Assembly (NCBI GenBank): GCA_964019135.1
Contig: OZ025265.1
Location: forward strand, 21,675,143 to 21,739,142
Reading direction: 5' to 3'
DNA from: Arenicola marina
Taxonomy: Eukaryota; Annelida; Polychaeta; Arenicolidae
Length of the DNA: 64,000 nt
Position 1 is the first letter of the stretch. Each line of letters starts with the position of its first letter. The notes beneath the pieces are model-generated. The model was given only the letters and a program-made list of their open reading frames with translations, did not search any database and was not told the DNA's origin. The position numbers and the translations under genes are program-made. Of this stretch, positions 1 through 11,771 are shown one piece after another.

Positions 1-50
1 ACCGTCACGAGGAAATGAGAACAACTGAGGTGGCGGTCAAGAGGTTTATT

Positions 51-402
51 TACCTGTATGGTGAATAAATACAGATAGAACATAAAACAAATGAATGATC
101 AGCCGTTGACGGTCTGTCCACGGCTACGAATAGAGAGGAAGTGAAGTTTATTACACGCTGCTTACATGAGAACTGTATCGTCACTGATGTGCATAAGACT
201 AATACTATTATATAAACAATAAGATACCGTTTAAACTAGTTCTCATAATTATGGTAATAATGAACGAGAGTATGAGTTGAAAGTGAAATGAAAATGAGAG
301 GCACATACCTGTATGGTGAATAAATACAGATAGAACATAAAACAAATGAATGATCAGCCGTTGACGGTCTGTCCACGGCTACGAATAGAGAGGAAGTGAA
401 GT
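51..402. repeat. 97-bp direct repeat, two identical copies 255 bp apart
   Basis: Bases 51-147 and 306-402 appear identical, beginning TACCTGTATGGTG and ending GAGGAAGTGAAGT. The 158 bases between them are unrelated to the repeat. The perfect identity points to a recent local duplication or gene conversion. No coding meaning is seen; the open frame on the minus strand over the second copy is probably chance. Confidence 0.85.
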
Positions 403-1759
403 AAGTTAGGCTTTCAAACCAGCGTACACATGCCACTTCTCTCTGATGACCAATGAGGGATGAATATGGTGTGACTGACCAATGAGATGTGGTTATAGCG
501 GGTAGTCATGACTACATGATAACAATTATGGAGTCACCAAGTGAGAGAATGAAACTATGGAAAGCCAATGAACTAATGTTATATTGTTATAATGCTATGG
601 AAGACCACTCAAATAATAATCCTGCTACACATTTATCGATACATATCAGAGGTTGACCATGTAGAAATAAATTGATAGCAATTTCAATTTGGTGGAAAGG
701 ACGCTTTTTTTGTTAGCGTGCTCTTTAATGCCCAGCGTTCTAATTTAGTTTTAAAAAATCGGGCGCCATATATCTGCTTCAAATATAACAGAAAATTTGG
801 TATCTATATAAATTGCAAATATATATGTCGAAACCAATTTCCGTCGAGTGATAAACATATCACAGTATTATTCAGATCCAGTAAACAATCATCTCAGGTT
901 TGGGTTACAGAGAGCAAAACGGTGTGGCGATATAATGATCCACCCTGTAAAGTTTGCTAAATTTTGTATCCTTCTGAGACCAGTTGTTTGGGATTTTATA
1001 TTTCCATTTGTCGCTTGACACCGCCATCAGTTTTAAACGACGAAGTAACACGGAGAATGACGTATTCCGTTACAGTTTACAAAGGAGGACATTTGATATT
1101 GTTCATATGAAAACCCGGATAGGATTGGCTGATGAGACACAGTGGGTAACTTGGGGGAGCACTGAGGAGAAATGGATAGCAGTTTTTTACCGCCCCCCTC
1201 CCCCCCCCCCCCCACTCCCACCCCCGCCCTTCTCCAGCATTAGTTATCATCACACGTCACGCGGCGGCGCAGCACTGAATTCCGAGAAGAAAGAAGAAGA
1301 AAACAATCCGATACGACGTCACACCATCTCAGCTCCCTGTGAAGTATTACAAAAGGAAACAAAATGACAAACGAGGCTTATAGACTCTGTTTTAATGTTT
1401 ATTCTAAAGCTCACAAGTGAATACGAGGCGAAGCAAAAATAGCAACGTTGCCGCTTCCCAGACAGGTGCAATGGATTTCTACCTAACTAGTTTTATGATA
1501 TTTGATGAAATAAACTCATGGTACCTTGTACTCCCTGCACTACGCAGACACATGGGCAAAAATGACGTTTCCTGGAATAAAGGTAATTCCATATATTCAT
1601 GTACATGCAATATATTTCTCCCTTTTTCAATGCCATAATAATAAAGGTCAACTGGTGCACACATGATCATGATTAACAGGTGAGGTACCGCCAAGGAAGG
1701 ATATTCTCATATTGTAAATTCCTATTTGTTTTGTCTTGGTTCAATTTACTAGTATCCCC
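403..1759. other. Gene-free stretch
   Basis: Mostly AT-rich sequence with short chance open frames and a C homopolymer run near 1195-1213. I see no splice-framed exon, no RNA gene and no recognisable element. Confidence 0.5.
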
Positions 1760-3250
1760 ATGTCGTCATAATGTCGTTATACATGTCGTTATACATGTCG
1801 TTATACAATTCGTGATAATGTCGTTATACAATTCGTTACAATGTCGTTATAAATGTCGTTATACATGTCGTTATACATGTCGCTATGCATTTCCTTATAA
1901 TGTCGTTATACATGTCGTTATACATGTCGTTATACATGTCGTTATACATGTCGTTATACATGTAGTTATACAAGTCGTTATACATGTCGTTATACATGTC
2001 GTTATACATTTCCTTATAATGTCGTTATACAAGTCGTTATACATGTCGTTATACAAGTCGTTAGACATGTCGTTATACATGTAGTTATACACGTCGTTAT
2101 AAATGTCGTTATACATTTCCTTATAACGTCGTTATACAAGTCGTTATACATGTCGTTATGCTTGTCGTCATGCATGTCGTTATACATTTCGTTATACATG
2201 TCGTTATACATGGAGTTATACAAGTCGTTATACATGTCGTTATACATGTAGTTATACAAGTCGTTATACATGTCGTTATACATGTCGTTAGACATGTCGT
2301 TATACATGTAGTTATACAAGTCGTTATAAATGTCGTTATACATTTCTTTATAATGTCGTTATACAAGTCGTCATACATGTCGTTATACATGTCGTTATAC
2401 ATGTCGTTATACATGTCGTTATACATGTCGTTATACATGTAGTTATACAAGTCGTTATACATGTCGTTATACATGTCGTTATACATTTCCTTATAATGTC
2501 GTTATACAAGTCGTTATACATGTCGTTATACAAGTCGTTAGACATGTCGTTATACATGTAGTTATACACGTCGTTATAAATGTCGTTATACATTTCCTTA
2601 TAACGTCGTTATACAAGTCGTTATACATGTCGTTATGCTTGTCGTCATGCATGTCGTTATACATTTCGTTATACATGTCGTTATGCATGGAGTTATACAA
2701 GTCGTTATACATGTCGTTATACATGTAGTTATACAAGTCGTTATACATGTCGTTATACATGTCGTTAGACATGTCGTTATACATGTAGTTATACAAGTCG
2801 TTATAAATGTCGTTATACATTTCTTTATAATGTCGTTATACAAGTCGTCATACATGTCGTTATTCATGTCGTTATTCATGTCGTTATACATGTTATGCAA
2901 GTCGTTATACATGTCGTTATACATGTCGTTATACAAGTCGTTATACATGTCGTTATACATGTCGTTATAGTGTCTTTATACATGTCGTTATACAAGTCGT
3001 TATACATGTCGTTATACATGTAGTTATACAAGTCGTTATACATGTCGTTATACAAGTCGTTATACATGTCGTTATAAATGTCGTTACAGTGTCGTTATAC
3101 ATGTCGTTATACAAGTCGTTATACATATCGTTATACATGTCATTATGCATGTCGTTATTCATGTCGTTATACATGTCGTTATACATGTCGTTATACAAGT
3201 TGTTGTACAAGTCGTTATACATATCGTTATACATGTCATTATGCATGTCG
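1760..3250. repeat. 12-bp satellite array (GTCGTTATACAT) with 477-bp higher-order repeat
   Basis: About 1.5 kb is a tandem array of a 12-bp unit, GTCGTTATACAT, with variants such as GTCGTTATACAA, GTAGTTATACAT and GTCGTTAGACAT. Unusual variant runs recur at a shift of about 477 bp; for example, the run with GTCGTCATGCAT near 2165 returns near 2643. So blocks of about 40 units were themselves duplicated. Because 12 is divisible by three and the unit lacks stops in several frames, the array creates overlapping open frames on both strands. These are low-complexity artefacts, not proteins. Confidence 0.95.
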
Positions 3251-3666
3251 GTACACCTGATCCACCATCGTCCAGGTGTCTTAAGGGAGGATGCAATGGT
3301 TGGAATACCAATTTATTCGAAGAGATTGGACTTGTTTATCATCATGTAAGTGCATTTTCTAATGATGTCCGTGCAATGCTATATATGTGTTACTCATTTT
3401 CTCCAGCTGGTTATGCTTTACTAACCCTTTATTTCTTTGCCTTTGCCATGCAGCTGATGGAAACCAAATCCGCTCGCGCCTTTGCGATCCACGCGTCATT
3501 CTGATGTGTAATAGAGACTGGAAGCTTAACATTATTTGTTATCCAATTTGATTAAAGCAGCCTACTTACATGCGCCATCTTATAGTTTTTACATTTTAGA
3601 ATCAAGACTAAAATTATATCAAAATTATGATGCATATATTTTTTATATCTCGGTGACACTGTAAAT
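3251..3666. other. Unique sequence flanking the satellite
   Basis: No gene or repeat family was recognised. One open frame runs out of the satellite into this unique sequence to about 3504, but its first part is satellite translation. Confidence 0.4.
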
Positions 3667-3858
3667 CAACAATTTCAACATAAACTGCGCGGACTAGTTT
3701 ATCGCGCGCGGACGTGATAGCGAGCCGCGGTCGACATCATACAGAATACCGAACAGCGAACTGGCGCGCAGGGATATAAAACCGGCCGTCAACTTCTGCT
3801 CCGGTGAATACATTTGCTTCTCTCCGGAGGCTTTCATGGTTTAAAGTCAAGACAGTAT
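3667..3858. repeat. Interspersed GC-rich repeat R1, copy 1
   Basis: This segment is homologous, at roughly 80 percent or more by eye, to 53944-54145. Shared blocks include CAACAATTTCAACATAAACT, CAGAATACCGAACAGC and CAACTTCTGCTCCGGTGA. It contains GGGATATAAAACCGG, which resembles a TATA-type core promoter, although the other copy has GATATACAG there. It could be part of an LTR or a LINE/SINE end. The family is not identified. Confidence 0.7.
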
Positions 3859-4729
3859 ATACTAATTGGACACGGAGAAGAGTGGTCGACTCAACTTGAT
3901 TAGTAACAGGTGTAAATGTACAAATGGCTTCACATATGAAATACACACGTCGACATTCAAGGCGCATTCAATACACATGTAGCTAAGAATGTAGGACTCA
4001 ACACCTTCGTCACAATCGACAACGAGGCGACAGTTGTTAATTATGGAATAAAATACATTCGTTCTATAATAAACATTATAATACGTCTTTAGTCTCAACT
4101 AAGATGGCCTGACAACACAATCGGATGGATATCTTACGCAGAAGGGCGGGTGCCGACCATCCTAAAGGTACTTCTGGTGTATTTTTCAATAACTATTTAA
4201 CTTATAAATATGGTAATATACATGAAATATACATTAAAAGAATATCTCCAATGTCACATTTGTTTCCCCAAGATGCGTCAGGGACTTTTGCATCCAACAG
4301 AGGGGTGGAGGGGTTGACAATCTAGGAGGGATGGGCGAGAGGAAGCGGGTGGTTCGGATCCGTGTAACCATGGGCGATAATAGACGTTCCAGGGTCACGT
4401 GTGCACCTAACATAAGGCAAGTGCAGATCGGGCATCAACCTATGATGGCCACGAGGGGAATGCATTAATTATACCCGGGGGTATTGTGGCGGCGGTCCCA
4501 ACTATCGTCATTGTGGGCCAGCCACACTGATGTCCCCGACATCCCCACCCAGCCTATCTAAGGCACCAAACCCTTTGCGTATTAATGCAGTCCCACCACG
4601 GCCAGCAGCACAACCGCCACCGCCTTCACAACCAGCCACCCTCAAGTAATTTTTAACGTGTATCTTGGATTGGGAAGGAGCGTCGCCATGGCACCGCCTG
4701 TCCCTCCGTTCTCTACTCCTCAACTGCAC
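3859..4729. other. Gene-free stretch
   Basis: No coding region, RNA gene or repeat was recognised. Short chance frames only. Confidence 0.45.
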
Positions 4730-5340
4730 TGCGTCCTCACTCTATCTCCAGATCACTCAGGCTTTCCATTTACTCCATCTGCCACACTCTGTATCTCCCT
4801 CCCCCATCCCTCTCTCCATCATTTCTGCTCTAACCCCCTCTCACTGGCCGCCCCCCTCTCCATCCCTTCTACTCTCCCCCTCTCTCTGTGTCTCCCCTGT
4901 CACGCCCTCTCTCTTTCTCTTCTGTTCCTCTCTTTCTCTACCTCTATCACTCTCTCTCTCTCTCCCTCTCCCTCTCCCTCTCCCTCTCCCTTCCTCCCTT
5001 CCTCCCTTCCTTTCACCCTCTCTCCCTCTCTACCTTTCTTTCTATTTCCCCACCCCTAGCCCTCTCTCCCTCTCTACTTCACTTTCTATCTCCCCACACC
5101 TCCCCCTATCTCCCCCTCCCCCATCTCTGCCCCCCCTCTGACTGCCTTGCCTCCACCCCACTCTGCCCTCCCCCCCCCCCTCTCTGCCTCCCCCTCTCCC
5201 CTCCCCGTCTCTGCCAACCCCTTCTCTGCCCCTCCCCCTCTCTGCTCCCCCCCCCCTCTGTCTGTCTTGCCTTCCATGTCTCTCTCTCCCTATTTTCCCT
5301 CTCTGCCTACCCCCCCCCCCACGTCTGTCTTGCCCCCTGG
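4730..5340. repeat. Polypyrimidine (CT-rich) tract
   Basis: About 600 bases that are almost entirely C and T on the plus strand, made of degenerate CTCTCC and CCCCTCT simple repeats. The three plus-strand frames are open and read as Ser/Leu/Pro-rich peptides, and the minus strand reads Gly/Arg/Glu-rich. This is the expected behaviour of a homopurine-homopyrimidine tract, so I call no protein. Confidence 0.9.
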
Positions 5341-6132
5341 ACCCAGTTGACTGATGGTTGCTTATATCCAGGTCGTCCCGTCGTATGTCAGAGACATCTG
5401 GCGGCGGAGATAAGACAGACGGTTCCTCCAAGTACCAAAATCAATATCAAACGTACAGCCGTCTCATACATCACAAATAGTTTTCATGGCAACATAAACC
5501 CTTTTTTTTAATGGCTCGAAAGAGTTGTACATAGACGAAAAATTCAATTTATGCGAAGCTGCTAGCCTGCGATAATGCAAAGCATGCGAGAGCGGTGGAT
5601 TTTGTTCAGCCGGTAAAAACATCAAATTAATGATGCAATTATATCATGTTGTCCCACTCAACCATGGATCATAACAAGTGCGTTGGGGTTGAGGATTGTG
5701 GCGTAAGGTGGGCGGGGGGATGGGGGGGGGGCGGCGACCTCCTCATTTCATTTCACTGCCCAATTCCGTACGCCGCACAGGGCGATGCTGCTCGCTACTG
5801 GCCGAGAAATTCAAATTCCTCGATGCGTAGACGATGTTTGCGCTTGACTCGCATGGGTAATACCTTGACCAGATAACGCCACAGTTCCACGTGGTGTCTA
5901 CCGCGTTCGGCGCCAAAGTGAACCTCTGATTACCCTTCATTGAGCAGTAGCTTCGAACTATGAACTATGAACATATCCCGATTCAAGACCCCGCATCCAG
6001 AATCCTTCGGAAAACAAGGCGTGATCGGTACATGCCGTTTCACTGGTGCACTTCGGCTTGGTAATTTTGTTAGTCCTCTAATCACCCGTGGCCAGGATCA
6101 GTCATCCTGATTTCAATTTCAAGCAGCGAGAG
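5341..6132. other. Gene-free stretch
   Basis: Contains a short G-rich run near 5709-5731 and otherwise unique sequence. No gene, RNA or element was recognised before the SINE that follows. Confidence 0.45.
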
Positions 6133-6368
6133 GGGGCCGGCCCGATAGCTCAGTGGGTTAGAGCGCTCGCATTGAGTGCTCTGGCCACCTGAGGGCCTAA
6201 GAGCACGTGGATCGATGGTTCGAGCCCCGCTGTGGTCATGTCTGTGTGGTCGCAAGCTTCGTAAAGAGTAGGGGGTTACCCCGGAGACATGGCTCCCCTT
6301 CCTTCTCCTATTGACGCGATATTACCAAAAGTGGTTAAAGCGCCCTGAATGTACAACCAACCAACCAG
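6133..6368 (+). mobile_element. tRNA-derived SINE, family A, near full length
   Basis: A tRNA-like head carries an RNA polymerase III A box (TAGCTCAGTGGG near 6147) and a B box (GGTTCGAGCCCC near 6218), giving an internal promoter. A tRNA-unrelated body with GTAGGGGGTTACCCCGGAG follows, then a tail ending in AACCAACCAACCA. At least six other copies in this window share head and body (near 10.7, 30.2, 30.4, 46.2, 54.2 and 60.2 kb). It is non-autonomous and would depend on a partner LINE for movement; the partner is not identified. Confidence 0.9.
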
Positions 6369-6584
6369 TCGAACTTTGATACACACTGCAAAAATCTATG
6401 TCACCATTGAATCGACAGAAATGTAATTGCAAGAGCGGATATTGATGTTACGGAGGAATCTCTCCTGTAGATTCGGTACAAAACGTGTCCATGCAATCTG
6501 GCCTAATAATTTGTTTAGCCATTGGTTAGGCATTCATTTATGCTACCCACCCACATAATCTTCACTAACTTCATTTACCTTTAA

Positions 6585-6690
6585 TAATTCATCAACTTTA
6601 TTAATTCATCAAATTAATTCTATTCATCAACTTTATTAATTTATCAACTTTATTAATTCATCAACTAAATTCTATTCATCATCATATATC
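6585..6690. repeat. AT-rich tandem repeat (TCATCAACTTTATTAAT-like)
   Basis: About four to five imperfect copies of a 17- to 22-bp AT-rich unit containing ATTCATCAACTTTATTAA. Degenerate and short; no function is implied. Confidence 0.7.
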
Positions 6691-8433
6691 ATATATCAAA
6701 AATATAAATTATTCAAATGTATGTAATAATCACATTTGTCCGCAAATCAAATTCATCGATTTGGTGCACAGCTCAAGGATATGTTGAATCAGTGAATCGG
6801 TGTAAATCAGAGTGTAGTTGGTGCCGGCTACCTGTGATGGTCCAGTGATCACGCTCTGCCTTCGACTCACTCCGCTAGGGCTCCATTGTATCTCTGTTGT
6901 CGCCTTCGTCCTGAATGCATTTTCACACTCGATCGCCAGGGCGGCGCTGCGCAAATTGAGAGGAAAAATGCGTCACGCATTTTTTACAAAACAGTGCTGG
7001 GACCCAGCCTAAGCCTAATAACACATGAAATTAGGTGATGAAAGGAAAGAGTTCTGTCACAATTAGAACTTTTTCGAAAGGGTAAAAGATGTGTTTTGCT
7101 GTAATAAATACACAAAGCTCGCCATTTTTATGTTTTATTCTTGAAAATTTTTATGTTGCAAGGAATTACAGCTGATTTGACCGTTTTTCAAGAATCTTGA
7201 CATTTGCCCTCGGCCTACAGCAGCGGTAAAAGCGGAGCTTGCGTAGCGCCACCGTGCGGGGAGCTTGTCCAGTGATGGGAAACCCGAGAAATTTCATCCA
7301 TCCCTTTGTGACGTTTATTGGCCTAATTTAGCCTTGATGCGCACTTAGGGAGGGAAAAGCACCCATCAGTTTATGTCACGTTTGATCCAGTGAGCGTGCA
7401 GGTTCTATGTATAATCCCCATTTTGGCACTTAATTCACTAGATAGTGGCCTCATCAGGCAGACTAACGCCGGATAAACAGCTCGTCTCAGCTATCAGTCA
7501 CACGTTAAGAGCATCATATAAAAACCGCTCTGTTGTTGAAAAAAAAATTGCCAGCAAACAACACCTTCCGCTTGTTCAACGTATTCGTGGAATCAAGCTC
7601 CAGTTGACTACTATAACAAGACAAAACTAAATAAAAGAAGCTGCATCAGACCAGCGATAACTGTGATAATTCAAGCAAAACTAAACTCGTGTGGCACGTT
7701 GGTTGTGTTCCGTTTGCTATGGCTTTGGCCTGAGCGTTGAGCCCGGCATGGCGGCTGATGCCGCATCACCATTAATTAATCGTCGGATAGATGGTGAAGG
7801 CAGAAGAACATGACAACCGCAATACACGGCTTGTTCCCGTGTTTTCTCCTCTCGTCATGTTCAGTTTTGTTCCCAGCTTTCTCACCTCCCGTCTCCACCC
7901 CCCCCCCCCCCCACCCCGCCCCGTCACCCCGCGCATCACGCACCCCCCCCTCCCCTGCAACCCCCTTCCCGCCACCAACAACAGTGTTTTTTCCTTTTTT
8001 TGGTTACACTTCATGTGTAATGATGCTAAGCGACGGACATATCCCGCAATGCATATGGGAGATAGACGAGGAGAGGCGGGTGGGGGCCGCCGGGTGTGTG
8101 TGTGGTGGGGGGGGGGTGCATGACGGTGAATTATGCATTGACATTACGCATGGCCAACACGATGCCTTAACAAAAAAGACGTACATGTACTGGGAAGGCT
8201 GAACGCTTCTAGGGGAGGCGTTTCTAAGGCGACGACTGTATCATCTAGCTGTCATCAGTGCAGGTCCAGCAACCCTACTGGAATGTGACCCCCTCCCCCT
8301 CCCGGCCCCTTGACACCTCCCCCATCAGCACTCTGTCCAGCGTGCCTTGATGAGACATTGGGGCTTGTCTGGGTCCGTAAACCATGTCCATAGATTGCGG
8401 GTTATCCTAACATTTATTCCCTACGTCTAACAA
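6691..8433. other. Gene-free stretch with C-rich and G-rich runs
   Basis: Contains a C-rich run near 7896-7975 and a GGTGGGGGG run near 8102-8120. Open frames over these are Pro-rich or Gly-rich low-complexity translations. A motif GCGCCACCGTGCGG near 7238 recurs in similar form near 26087 and 34442, hinting at an old interspersed repeat. No gene is seen. Confidence 0.45.
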
Positions 8434-8880
8434 AATCTTGATATTAGGAAATCAGTTCTTGGTATCGAGAAATCAATTCTTGATATCGAGAAATCAATTT
8501 TCGATGTCGATAAATCCATTGTTGATATCGATAAATCAATTCTTGATATCGATAAATCAATTCTTGATATCGAGAAATCAATTCTTGATATCGAGAAATC
8601 AATTCTTGATATCGAGAAATCAATTCTTGATATCAAGAAATCAAATCAAGAAATCAATTCTTTATATCAAGAAATCAATTCTCGATGCCGAAAAATCAAT
8701 TTTTGATATCGAGAAATCAATTCTTGATATCGAGTAATCAACTCTTGATATGGAGAAATCAATTCTTGATATTCATAAATCATAAATTAATTATTGATAT
8801 CAAACATTGATTTCTTAATATTCTTGATACCAGAATAGAATTCTTGATTTCAAGAAATGAGCTCTTGATGTTTTGCAATG
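8434..8880. repeat. 21-bp minisatellite, near-palindromic unit
   Basis: About 16 units of a 21-bp repeat whose core is TTGATATCGAGAAATCAA. The array is regular from about 8450 to 8790 and then decays to about 8880. Since 21 is divisible by three, open frames cross it on both strands. The core is close to self-complementary (GATATC flanked by TTCTT/AAGAA), so single strands could form hairpins. Confidence 0.9.
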
Positions 8881-10654
8881 TTATGATGATCAGCCATGTC
8901 CATGTCACTGATATTAGCTGTCATAAATGTCTTCACGACACGAACACATGTATTAATAACGTTCCCATGAAGCCCCGTCGTATTAATTGAAATGTAACTC
9001 CAATCTGCAGCGAGGGAGCCAAGAGCATGCTAAGTATTTTTGATTAAAATTTACAAATTAAATATAAGTTGTTTTTATTTAATAGCTTTACAAGGACACA
9101 ACTTGAAGTGAGATTGGCTAATTACTTAGGCTGAAACGTTGATTTGCATTTGAAACTCATTGGACCAATTAGAATAGCAGATCGGCCCGGTTGAGATTCG
9201 ATATGTTACAGTGGGTGTTATATTTCACATAGATATTATACAACGAAGTCCATGGTTGGGTGGGGGTGGGGAAAGGGGGTTACGTCCATGTAATGAGGTG
9301 GATTTGTTCAACGATGATGTTTAATTAATTTTGTAACATAAATAAGAAATAAATAACTGTATAGGGCTATATCGCGGATGAAAAAAAGGCGTCGATTTGG
9401 CTTCAATTTAAAAAAAAACACACATGATCGTAATGCGATCTGCAACATTCAGGACGAATCCTGCGTTAGTTAATCATATCACTATGTCTCCAAATCCATG
9501 GAGGCAGAATGTCATTCTTCTGATCAGTGATATCATTTACATGTAGGACCAACACTCCCCCAGGCCCAGCACACGGGTAGCAAGCGCGAGCGCTGTGCGA
9601 TGTAAGCGAATACATTATATATATATATATATATTAATTCACTGCCTCTGATTGTGAGAGAAAAGTTCTTTACGCATAGTTGGAAGGGTGTAATTTTATA
9701 TGTCAAGAATTATCTGTGCAACAGTGAATGTTCACTTGTCAACTGCTATATTTGCCAACGTGTACCCTAAATAATCTTCCATTCAATTGTGTGAGATCCA
9801 TTAAGTGACAGTGATTAAATGATTATTATTAGGAATTATTTTTATTGATTATATTACAATGTTCACCGGTTTGCATTATTTCCATGCAGTAGTAGGTTTC
9901 TTAGTTCTTTTTCACTATTTCTGGGCCTCTTAGTTCAATTGTGTTTTCCCTGAATCAGGGTGGCTCCCATGATAGCGGCCTCCTAGGCCTTAATGGGAGT
10001 CTCCCGACCAAGTTATTTCTTTATTTCAGTCTCTCATAAAATATAACCTTGTTGCCACATATATTTGTCTTGGTCAAATAAATGTATTCTGACTCTGACT
10101 CACAATATATATATATATATATATATGATACATACATGTTATATAGCATGTACACGACGCATCTTTTGTCTCTGGTCGTGTGAACCTTTCGTCTCACTGT
10201 CCCAGTGCAGAAAGGAGGCCCAGGACACCAATCGTTTCAGATATGTTTTATAAGAAATGGAGACCACTATCAGACTGTTTCTCTGTGCAATACTAAGCGA
10301 ATAATGTCATGTTTATGGGGGGTTTACGGTGTATGGTCTCTTCGATTTCTGCTTTGTATGATGTATAAGTGTATTATAGTGACATGAAACAAATTATATG
10401 AAGATATACGTGACAAGTTTGCATCATAGCTTCAGACAATAATGATATTCGTGGACAGCGATTGCTGTCTAGAGTATTCGAGAAACGTCTTCGTTTATTA
10501 CAATATGATTTGTGTGTGTTCATGCTAAGAGAGTATATCGGCGCCAACCCTGGTGATGTGATTTTCGTGGCTTTAGGAACAAGAACCATTCGGGTGAAGT
10601 ATTTGTGTGCAGATTATAGTGATTGGTCTTTGGGTTACATGATAGAGTAGATGG
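8881..10654. other. Gene-free stretch with short TA microsatellites
   Basis: AT-rich sequence with (TA)n runs near 9617-9633 and 10104-10127. No coding region, RNA gene or clear transposon was recognised. Confidence 0.5.
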
Positions 10655-11072
10655 TTTTATATTCAGGACGCTTTAAACAATTCTGGTCATATCGCATCAA
10701 CGGGAGAAGACAGGGAAGAGCAGAGCCATGTCCCCGCGGGTAACCCACTACACTTTGCGGAAAAAGACATGGGATCTCTATCTTGCCACCCCACAGACAT
10801 GGCCACATCGGGGCGCGAACCACCGATTCTGGGCGGATCTAGAAAAACTGGATAGGGGAGCCGGACTCAGGATCGGGTCCAAATATGCTGGATAGGGGTG
10901 GGCGGGGGGGGTGGCGGTTTCGGTTTTCATATGTTAAATGATTTTTAATAAATTTTGCCTCTAGAATAGGGGGCCGCGGCCCCCCCTGGGTCCGCCCCTG
11001 CGATCAACGTGCCGTTAAGCTCTCAAGCGGCTCAATACGAAAGCTCTAGGCCACTGAGCTGTCGGGCGGCCC
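10655..11072 (-). mobile_element. SINE family A, split by a miniature transposon
   Basis: The SINE body lies at about 10655-10827 (minus strand), ending in CGAACCACCGAT, the B-box region. The tRNA head resumes at 11001 with CGATCAACGTGCC and ends near 11072 with GTCGGGCGGCC. The intervening 173 bases are a separate element. CGAT is present at both junctions, consistent with a target duplication made when the inner element inserted. The A box (AGCTCAGTGG on the minus strand) is recognisable. Confidence 0.85.
10828..11000. mobile_element. hAT-like miniature element (MITE), copy 1, nested in SINE
   Basis: The left end carries GGGCGGATCTAG and the right end, read on the minus strand, CAGGGGCGGACCCAG, so the termini are inverted repeats. 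Related termini occur at 20708-20897 and 28200-28366. Terminal CAGGGGCGGAT-type repeats are known from hAT-superfamily MITEs; that assignment rests on the motif only. It has no coding capacity. It inserted after the surrounding SINE. Confidence 0.7.
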
Positions 11073-11385
11073 TCAAGACAGACTAGACAGCTAGTCGTAA
11101 TATTCATATTCAAAGGAGTACATCAGCATTGAGAAGTTTAAAGTCCGGTTGATTATTGAATAACTAGCGTCTGATGAGTGGCGTGGGTAAACGGGATCTA
11201 TTTGCACACCTTTTAACAAAATTCAAGACTCATTTGATTAAGCTCATTGCAGGCTCTGGTGTCTTCAACTTGAGACTGATCTTGACATATTGGGCGCCTG
11301 TGAGTCTGACATGTTTTATCTCTCTCTGTTTTTTTTAGTTCCATTCTCCACTATCCGATATATCTCATTTTCTCTTACTGCCCAA
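11073..11385. other. Short unique stretch
   Basis: No feature was recognised between the split SINE and the pyrimidine-rich block. Confidence 0.4.
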
Positions 11386-11771
11386 GATGTGTCACCCTTC
11401 CGGTGCCTCACCCCTTTTTTTCTCTCTCTCTTTCTCTCTCTCTATCGTTCTCTATTATCTATTCTCTATATATCTATATGCCCCACCATCTCTACATCAC
11501 TTTCTTTATTTCGACATATCTCTCCACTTCACTTTATTCTCTCTCTATTTTTCCATTTCTCTTCCTTGCCTATATATATATCTTTATATCTCTTCCTTCT
11601 CTCAGTCTATCTCTTCATTTCTCATCCTTCTCTCACTATAACTCCATTTCTCTTCCTTCTTTCCATATATTTCTTTATTTTCTTCCTTCTCTCTGTCTAT
11701 CTCTTCATTTCTTTTCCTTCTCTCACTATGTATCTTCGCTTATCTTCCTCCTCTCTCTATCTATTTATTTG
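11386..11771. repeat. CT-rich degenerate leader of the minisatellite block
   Basis: Pyrimidine-rich, imperfect CTCTCT and TATCTCTTCATTTCT repeats that grade into the regular 34-bp array. The shared TTATTTCTCTTCCTTCTCTC wording links it to the 31-bp array that begins at 12774. Confidence 0.75.

Noticed and set aside
1760-3250. CRISPR-like regular repeats
   Set aside because: Units are contiguous, with no unique spacers, and the genome context is eukaryotic. The same applies to the other arrays.
1680-3260. Overlapping long open frames on both strands
   Set aside because: They are translations of a 12-bp satellite whose unit length is a multiple of three; the peptides are four-residue repeats with no conservation signal.
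4665-5511. Ser/Pro/Leu-rich frames
   Set aside because: Pyrimidine tract translated in several frames; low complexity only.
6147-6230. Possible functional tRNA gene
   Set aside because: A and B boxes are present, but the anticodon-arm and acceptor regions do not pair as a tRNA and a SINE body follows; the same holds for the other tRNA-like heads.
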